DNA of 64,000 bases, from the NCBI RefSeq assembly GCF_030285665.1, contig NZ_CP127295.1, positions 3,720,001 to 3,784,000 of the forward strand, written 5' to 3'. This stretch comes from Amycolatopsis mongoliensis. Its GTDB lineage: Bacteria > Actinomycetota > Actinomycetes > Mycobacteriales > Pseudonocardiaceae. This document shows positions 60,592 through 64,000 of the stretch, piece after piece. The first letter of the stretch is position 1; every line of letters begins with the position of its first letter. The notes beneath the pieces were generated by a model that saw only the letters and a program-made list of their open reading frames with translations, was not told the DNA's origin and searched no databases. Both the position numbers and the translations under genes were made by a program.

Positions 60592-60784
60592 AGCTGCGCT
60601 GCCGGTGGACCCGCGCACCGGCGCGCGCCGCTTCGCGGCTCACGGATCGTCCGGGCTCGCGATTCTCGTCGTGTCCCTATGCGCTCGCCGGCCGACGGCG
60701 GCGCCCGGTGCTCCCGCCCGGCGACTACGGCGTCCCGCTGCCGGCCCAGGCCGTGGCCGGCTGGTCAAGTACGGGGAGGTCTGA
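60578..60784 (+). pseudogene. Relic of a further tandem-family member (N- and C-terminal pieces)
   Basis: GTG 60578 has an AGGGGAG ribosome-binding site and begins VDVREAALPVDPR, like member 1. The frame then runs into unrelated sequence and stops at TGA 60782-60784. In another frame (60700-60775) the family end LPPGDYGVPLPAQ is present, as in member 4. The middle of the gene is missing and the two pieces are out of frame. It is therefore the remnant of an internal deletion, not a full-length gene. Confidence 0.7.
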
Positions 60785-61575
60785 TGAGCACCGAAGCCGA
60801 GCGCGCCATGAGCCTGCGGTGGCTGGCGAGCCGCGGGCAGCCGGTCGCGGCGCCGACACCGTTCCTGGACGCGCTGCTGGCCACGCGCAACGTCGCCATC
60901 CGCAGTGTTCTGCCGTGGCTCCTGCTGTTCGCCGTACTGGCGCTGGTCGGATCGATCGGCTACCGCTCGCTCTTCGGATCCGGCGCGACGGTGAGCACGC
61001 CGGCGTACTTCGCCTGTTTCGCCATCCAGCTCACCATGTGGCTGAGCGCCCGGTCCCGGCAGCGCGCGCTCGCGAAGGAGACTCGTCCGTGGCCCGGCGC
61101 GACGCACGAACGACCCGGCGGCTGGTTCCTCGCCTCCGCGGCGCTGGCCTACGGTGGCGGCGCGGCGCTGGCCCTTGTCCTGTTCTTCGCCACTCCGGCG
61201 CGGACTTACGCCTTGAGCTGGCTGGGTCTGCTGGTCCTGAGCGCGTTGTGCAGCGGCTGCGTCCTGGCCGGATTCCTGCGGGCGCCGGTGCTCGCCGTGG
61301 ACGAGCCGTCGCTGGCGGTGTACCGGGCGCTGCTCGCGGAGAACATCCACGCGGCGGCACCGGCACTGGCGGCGGTCCCGCCGATCCTGGACGTCGCCCT
61401 CGGAAACCGGCTGCCGGCGGCGTACGCGCCCTGGCTGGTCGCGTACGCCGCATTGGCCGTGGTCACGGAGCTGGTGGCCTATGTCCGGAGCCGCCGTCCC
61501 CTGCCTCCCGGTCACTACGGCGATCCGCTGCCGGCGCAGACCGACGTCGACTGGGCGCCTCCGGAACCCCGGTGA
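60784..61575 (+). CDS. Unrecognised membrane protein, tandem family member 4
   Basis: 263 residues from ATG 60784 (TGATG overlap with the relic). Motifs: RWLASRGQPVAAPTPFLDAL (about 13), GGWFLASAALAYGGGAALAL (about 116), RAPVLAVDEPSLAVYRAL (about 167), and the end LPPGHYGDPLPAQTDVDW. Several membrane segments. The same DPLPAQ/VPLPAQ end occurs in the relic. Its stop is 15 nt from that of the convergent S10 peptidase. Confidence 0.75.
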   Translation: MSTEAERAMSLRWLASRGQPVAAPTPFLDALLATRNVAIRSVLPWLLLFAVLALVGSIGYRSLFGSGATVSTPAYFACFAIQLTMWLSARSRQRALAKETRPWPGATHERPGGWFLASAALAYGGGAALALVLFFATPARTYALSWLGLLVLSALCSGCVLAGFLRAPVLAVDEPSLAVYRALLAENIHAAAPALAAVPPILDVALGNRLPAAYAPWLVAYAALAVVTELVAYVRSRRPLPPGHYGDPLPAQTDVDWAPPEPR

Positions 61576-61590
61576 GCGCGGGGCGGGGAT

Positions 61591-63084
61591 TCAGCGGTTC
61601 GACGCCTTCTTGACGAACTTCGCGAGGTCCTTCGCCTGCTTCACCCGCGTCGGCTCGTGGACGTACATCATGTGGCCGGCGGGGTAGTACGCCGTGTCGA
61701 TGTTGTCGCGCAGCTCCTCCGGGATCCGCAGGTGGGCCAGCACGTGCTCGGCCGCGAAGTAGGCCGTCGCGCCGTCGTAGTGGCCGAACGCCACGTGGAC
61801 CTGCAGGTGCGGGTTCGCGCGCATCGCCGCGCTCACCGAATCGACCACCGACACCGAGCGGCCCTCGAAGTCCGAGTACGACCAGGCCTTGAACGTGTCC
61901 TCGTGGATCAGCTCGTACGGCAGGTCGTTCTCGTAGCCGAGCTCGGCCCGCACGTAGTGGTTGAACGCCGCCGCGTACGCGCCGATGATGCGGGAGATCG
62001 ACGGGTCGTCGCTCATGTGCTCGCGGCCGCCGTCGGGCTCCCACGTCGTGAACCGGCCGTCCATCCGGCCGACCACCAGGCCGCGGTCGCGCAGCAGCTC
62101 GGTGAAGAACCGCACGTGCTCGATCCGCAGGTTCACCCGGTCCACATAGGACTCGGTGAGCCCGGTCAGCGACGCCAGCGTGGCGACCGCCTCCGTCCGC
62201 TCCTGCGTGGACAGCCGCGCGCCACGCGAAAGCGCGTACGGCAGGTCCTTCGCCGCGAAGTCCTCGGCGTCGGCGAGGACGTCGTCGAGCGGGCGCTCGC
62301 CGTGCAGGCCGTGGTAGTGCGCGATCGCCGCGTACGTCGGCACGTACAGCGCGTACGGCAGGTCGTTGCCCTCGGTGAACCGCAGGGTGCCGAGGTCGAG
62401 CACCGACGAGATCAGCAGCAGGCCGTTGAGGTAGAGCCCGTGCCGCTCCTGCAGGTGCGCGGCCAGCCCGGCGGCGCGCAGCGTGCCGTACGACTCGCCG
62501 GCCAGGAACTTCGGCGACAGCCAGCGCTGGTGGCGCGACACCCACAGCCGGATGATCTCGCCGACCGACTCGATGTCGCCCTTGAAGCCGTGGAAGTCCT
62601 TGGTCTCGCCGCCTTCGGACGTGCGCGAGTAGCCGGTCGACACCGGGTCGATGAACACGAGGTCGCTGTGCGCGAGCAGCGTCTCGGGGTTGTCGGCCAG
62701 CCCGTACGGCGGCGGTACCAGGTCGTCGACGTCGCCCGAGAGCACCCGGCGCGGGCCCAGCAGGCCCATGTGCAGCCAGATGCTCGACGAGCCGGGGCCG
62801 CCGTTGAAGGCGAACGTCACCGGCCGGGAGCCCGGGTCGACGTCGTCGAGGGTGTAGGAGGTGATGAACACCTCCGCCTTCGCCTTGTGCCCCTCGGACT
62901 TGCCGTCCTTGACGACCTCCTTGCGGAGCACGATCCGGCCCGCCTTGGCCGTGTAGGAAAGCTTCTTCCGCTTCACGGTGATCGTGTGCCGGGTCGTGAC
63001 GATGTCGTCGGTCGGCTCGGCCGGGATCTCGGCCGCTTCCGGTGCCTTCTTCTCGGGAGCCTCTTCGGGGGTCGTGTCCGCCAT
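61591..63084 (-). CDS. S10-family serine carboxypeptidase-like protein
   Basis: 497 residues. The oxyanion region is FAFNGGPGSSSIWLH (about 91), the nucleophile elbow GESYGTLRA (about 196), and the last part has GHYDGATAYFAAEHV (Asp, about 440) and PAGHMMYVHEP (His, about 475), a full alpha/beta hydrolase triad. No signal peptide: an acidic, Pro/Glu-rich N-terminus instead, so it is probably cytoplasmic. It removes residues from peptide C-termini. Confidence 0.9.
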   Translation of the reverse strand: MADTTPEEAPEKKAPEAAEIPAEPTDDIVTTRHTITVKRKKLSYTAKAGRIVLRKEVVKDGKSEGHKAKAEVFITSYTLDDVDPGSRPVTFAFNGGPGSSSIWLHMGLLGPRRVLSGDVDDLVPPPYGLADNPETLLAHSDLVFIDPVSTGYSRTSEGGETKDFHGFKGDIESVGEIIRLWVSRHQRWLSPKFLAGESYGTLRAAGLAAHLQERHGLYLNGLLLISSVLDLGTLRFTEGNDLPYALYVPTYAAIAHYHGLHGERPLDDVLADAEDFAAKDLPYALSRGARLSTQERTEAVATLASLTGLTESYVDRVNLRIEHVRFFTELLRDRGLVVGRMDGRFTTWEPDGGREHMSDDPSISRIIGAYAAAFNHYVRAELGYENDLPYELIHEDTFKAWSYSDFEGRSVSVVDSVSAAMRANPHLQVHVAFGHYDGATAYFAAEHVLAHLRIPEELRDNIDTAYYPAGHMMYVHEPTRVKQAKDLAKFVKKASNR

Positions 63085-63115
63085 GGACCCAACCTAGTTG
63101 TGGCAGGGTGACTCG

Positions 63116-63775
63116 GTGCACACCGGGGACTGGCCGACGACGGTCGAGGAGGCGCTCGCCGTGCAGGAACGGCTGCGCGGGCGGGTCGACCTCACCGACG
63201 ACCTCCCCGAGCTGCCGCCGGCGGTGACCGGTCTCGACGTCGCCTACGACGACGCCGGCGGGATCGCCGCAGCCGTCGTCACGCTGGAGACGGCCGGGTT
63301 GACGGTCGTGGAGCAGCGGACGCACCGCGCGCAGGCCGTCTTCCCGTACGAACCGGGCCTGTTCGCCTTCCGCGAGCTGCCGCCGCTGCTGGCCGCGCTC
63401 GAGCAGCTCGATCACGAGCCCGGCGTCCTGGTCTGCGACGGTCACGGCCTCGCCCACCCGCGGCGCTTCGGCCTGGCGTGCCACCTCGGCGTGCTGACCG
63501 GACTGCCCGCGTTCGGCGTCGGCAAGACCCGGTTCGTCGGCTCGCACGCCGCCCCGGCATCGGCTCGGGGGTCGTCCGAGCCGCTGGTCGACGCCGGGGA
63601 CGAGGTCGGCGCGGTGCTGCGGACCCAGGACGGCGTCAAGCCGGTGTACGTCTCGGCCGGGCACCGGATCGGCCTGGCCCACGCCTGCCGGCTGACGCTG
63701 GCGCTGACCCCGCGCTACCGGCTCCCCGAGACGACCCGGCAGGCCGACCGGCTGTCCCGGGCGGCGCTGCGATGA
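63116..63775 (+). CDS. nfi: Endonuclease V
   Basis: 219 residues from GTG 63116; TTG 63098 would add six residues. Cleaves DNA next to deoxyinosine and other damaged bases. Family residues: GLDVAYDD (about 43), [20 protein letters not shown] (about 78) and the strongly conserved [21 protein letters not shown] (about 103-123, shown as landmark). It divides from the S10 gene and overlaps the uracil-DNA glycosylase gene by 4 nt, so both are in a repair operon. Confidence 0.93.
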   Translation: MHTGDWPTTVEEALAVQERLRGRVDLTDDLPELPPAVTGLDVAYDDAGGIAAAVVTLETAGLTVVEQRTHRAQAVFPYEPGLFAFRELPPLLAALEQLDHEPGVLVCDGHGLAHPRRFGLACHLGVLTGLPAFGVGKTRFVGSHAAPASARGSSEPLVDAGDEVGAVLRTQDGVKPVYVSAGHRIGLAHACRLTLALTPRYRLPETTRQADRLSRAALR

Positions 63776-64000
63776 GGTCCCTGGAAGAGCTGGACGCCGC
63801 CGTGGCCGAGTGCCGCGCCTGCCCGCGGCTGGTGACCTGGCGCGAAGGCGTCGTGGGCACCAAGGCAGCCTTCCGCGGCGAGGAGTACTGGGCGCGGCCG
63901 GTGCCGGGCTTCGGGCCGCCCGACGCGTCGATCGCGGTGGTCGGGCTCGCGCCGTCGGCGCACGGTGCGAACCGCACCGGCCGGATGTTCACCGGCGACC
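63772..64000 (+). CDS. Family-5 uracil-DNA glycosylase, N-terminal part (3' end outside window)
   Basis: ATG 63772 lies in the endonuclease V stop region (ATGA). Only the first 76 residues are in the window. Two Cys of the iron-sulfur cluster are present ([13 protein letters not shown], about 13-25). The active-site region is [19 protein letters not shown] (about 58-76), typical of UDGb (family 5) enzymes of actinobacteria. Excises uracil, hypoxanthine or related bases; coupling with endonuclease V supports a role in deaminated-base repair. Confidence 0.93.
   Translation, partial: MRSLEELDAAVAECRACPRLVTWREGVVGTKAAFRGEEYWARPVPGFGPPDASIAVVGLAPSAHGANRTGRMFTGD

Noticed and set aside
60578..60784. 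A genuine 68-residue small protein
   Set aside because: The N-terminus and an out-of-frame C-terminus both match the tandem membrane-protein family, so a deleted gene copy explains it better.

Overview
The window is about 71% G+C and carries dense, overlapping genes with GTG/TTG starts, F420-dependent enzymes, IdeR/DmdR-like iron boxes and the order eno - ftsB-like - DUF501 - ppx. This points to a high-GC actinobacterium, most likely Amycolatopsis or a close Pseudonocardiaceae relative (inference from gene content and order; no search was run). It reads as ordinary chromosome: no insertion sequence, prophage, CRISPR array, rRNA or replication origin was seen. One tRNA (Gln, anticodon UUG) is present.

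Layout. 1-6.8 kb: end of rsmA, then a SAM riboswitch, a leader-peptide ORF and a MetN-like ATPase that has lost its catalytic residues, followed by ispE, an ASCH protein, an ABC-F protein and an acyl-AMP ligase. 6.8-16.5 kb: two mini DivIVA-motif proteins, pth, rplY (ctc), a lipoprotein, a gene broken by an amber codon, an F420 oxidoreductase, prs-glmU, a TPR-GGDEF cyclase and tRNA-Gln. 16.6-27 kb: acyl desaturase with its TetR regulator, NUDIX and isochorismatase-like genes, an SDR, a PQQ-type sugar dehydrogenase, a hydrolase, a two-component system, a methyltransferase-DedA pair, and a divergent XRE regulator/LLM oxidoreductase pair. 27-37.5 kb: mfd, a SurA-like lipoprotein, mazG, and an autoregulated ECF sigma/anti-sigma/ABC exporter operon. 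37.6-44.4 kb: PPOX and SGNH/TetR genes, a KTSC protein, the efeUOB iron-uptake operon with iron boxes, a transglycosylase and a 30-residue membrane peptide. 44.5-50.4 kb: TPR and VOC proteins, eno, ftsB-like, DUF501, a cell-wall transglycosylase and ppx. 50.7-56.3 kb: a complete oligopeptide ABC importer. 56.3-61.6 kb: a subtilisin, then a tandem array of four unrecognised membrane-protein paralogues plus one relic. 61.6-64 kb: S10 peptidase, endonuclease V and a family-5 uracil-DNA glycosylase (cut by the window end).

Themes. Sulfur/methionine control at 0.45-1.8 kb appears layered: a riboswitch, then a leader peptide whose ribosome-binding site overlaps the closing stem. Envelope functions dominate (two transglycosylases, FtsB-like, DivIVA-like, desaturase, ECF/ABC unit, peptidases). 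Two families of intergenic palindromes recur: a CCCCAATGTGGCG family (4 copies) and a GTCGTGAGTG family (3 copies). They mostly sit where transcription should stop. About ten genes show a TANNNT box whose last base lies 7-8 nt before the start codon, as expected for leaderless mRNAs.

The best candidates for undescribed biology are the tandem membrane-protein array (58.1-61.6 kb), the SAM riboswitch/leader peptide/pseudo-ATPase unit (0.45-1.8 kb), the modular intergenic repeats and the 30-residue membrane peptide (44.3-44.4 kb).
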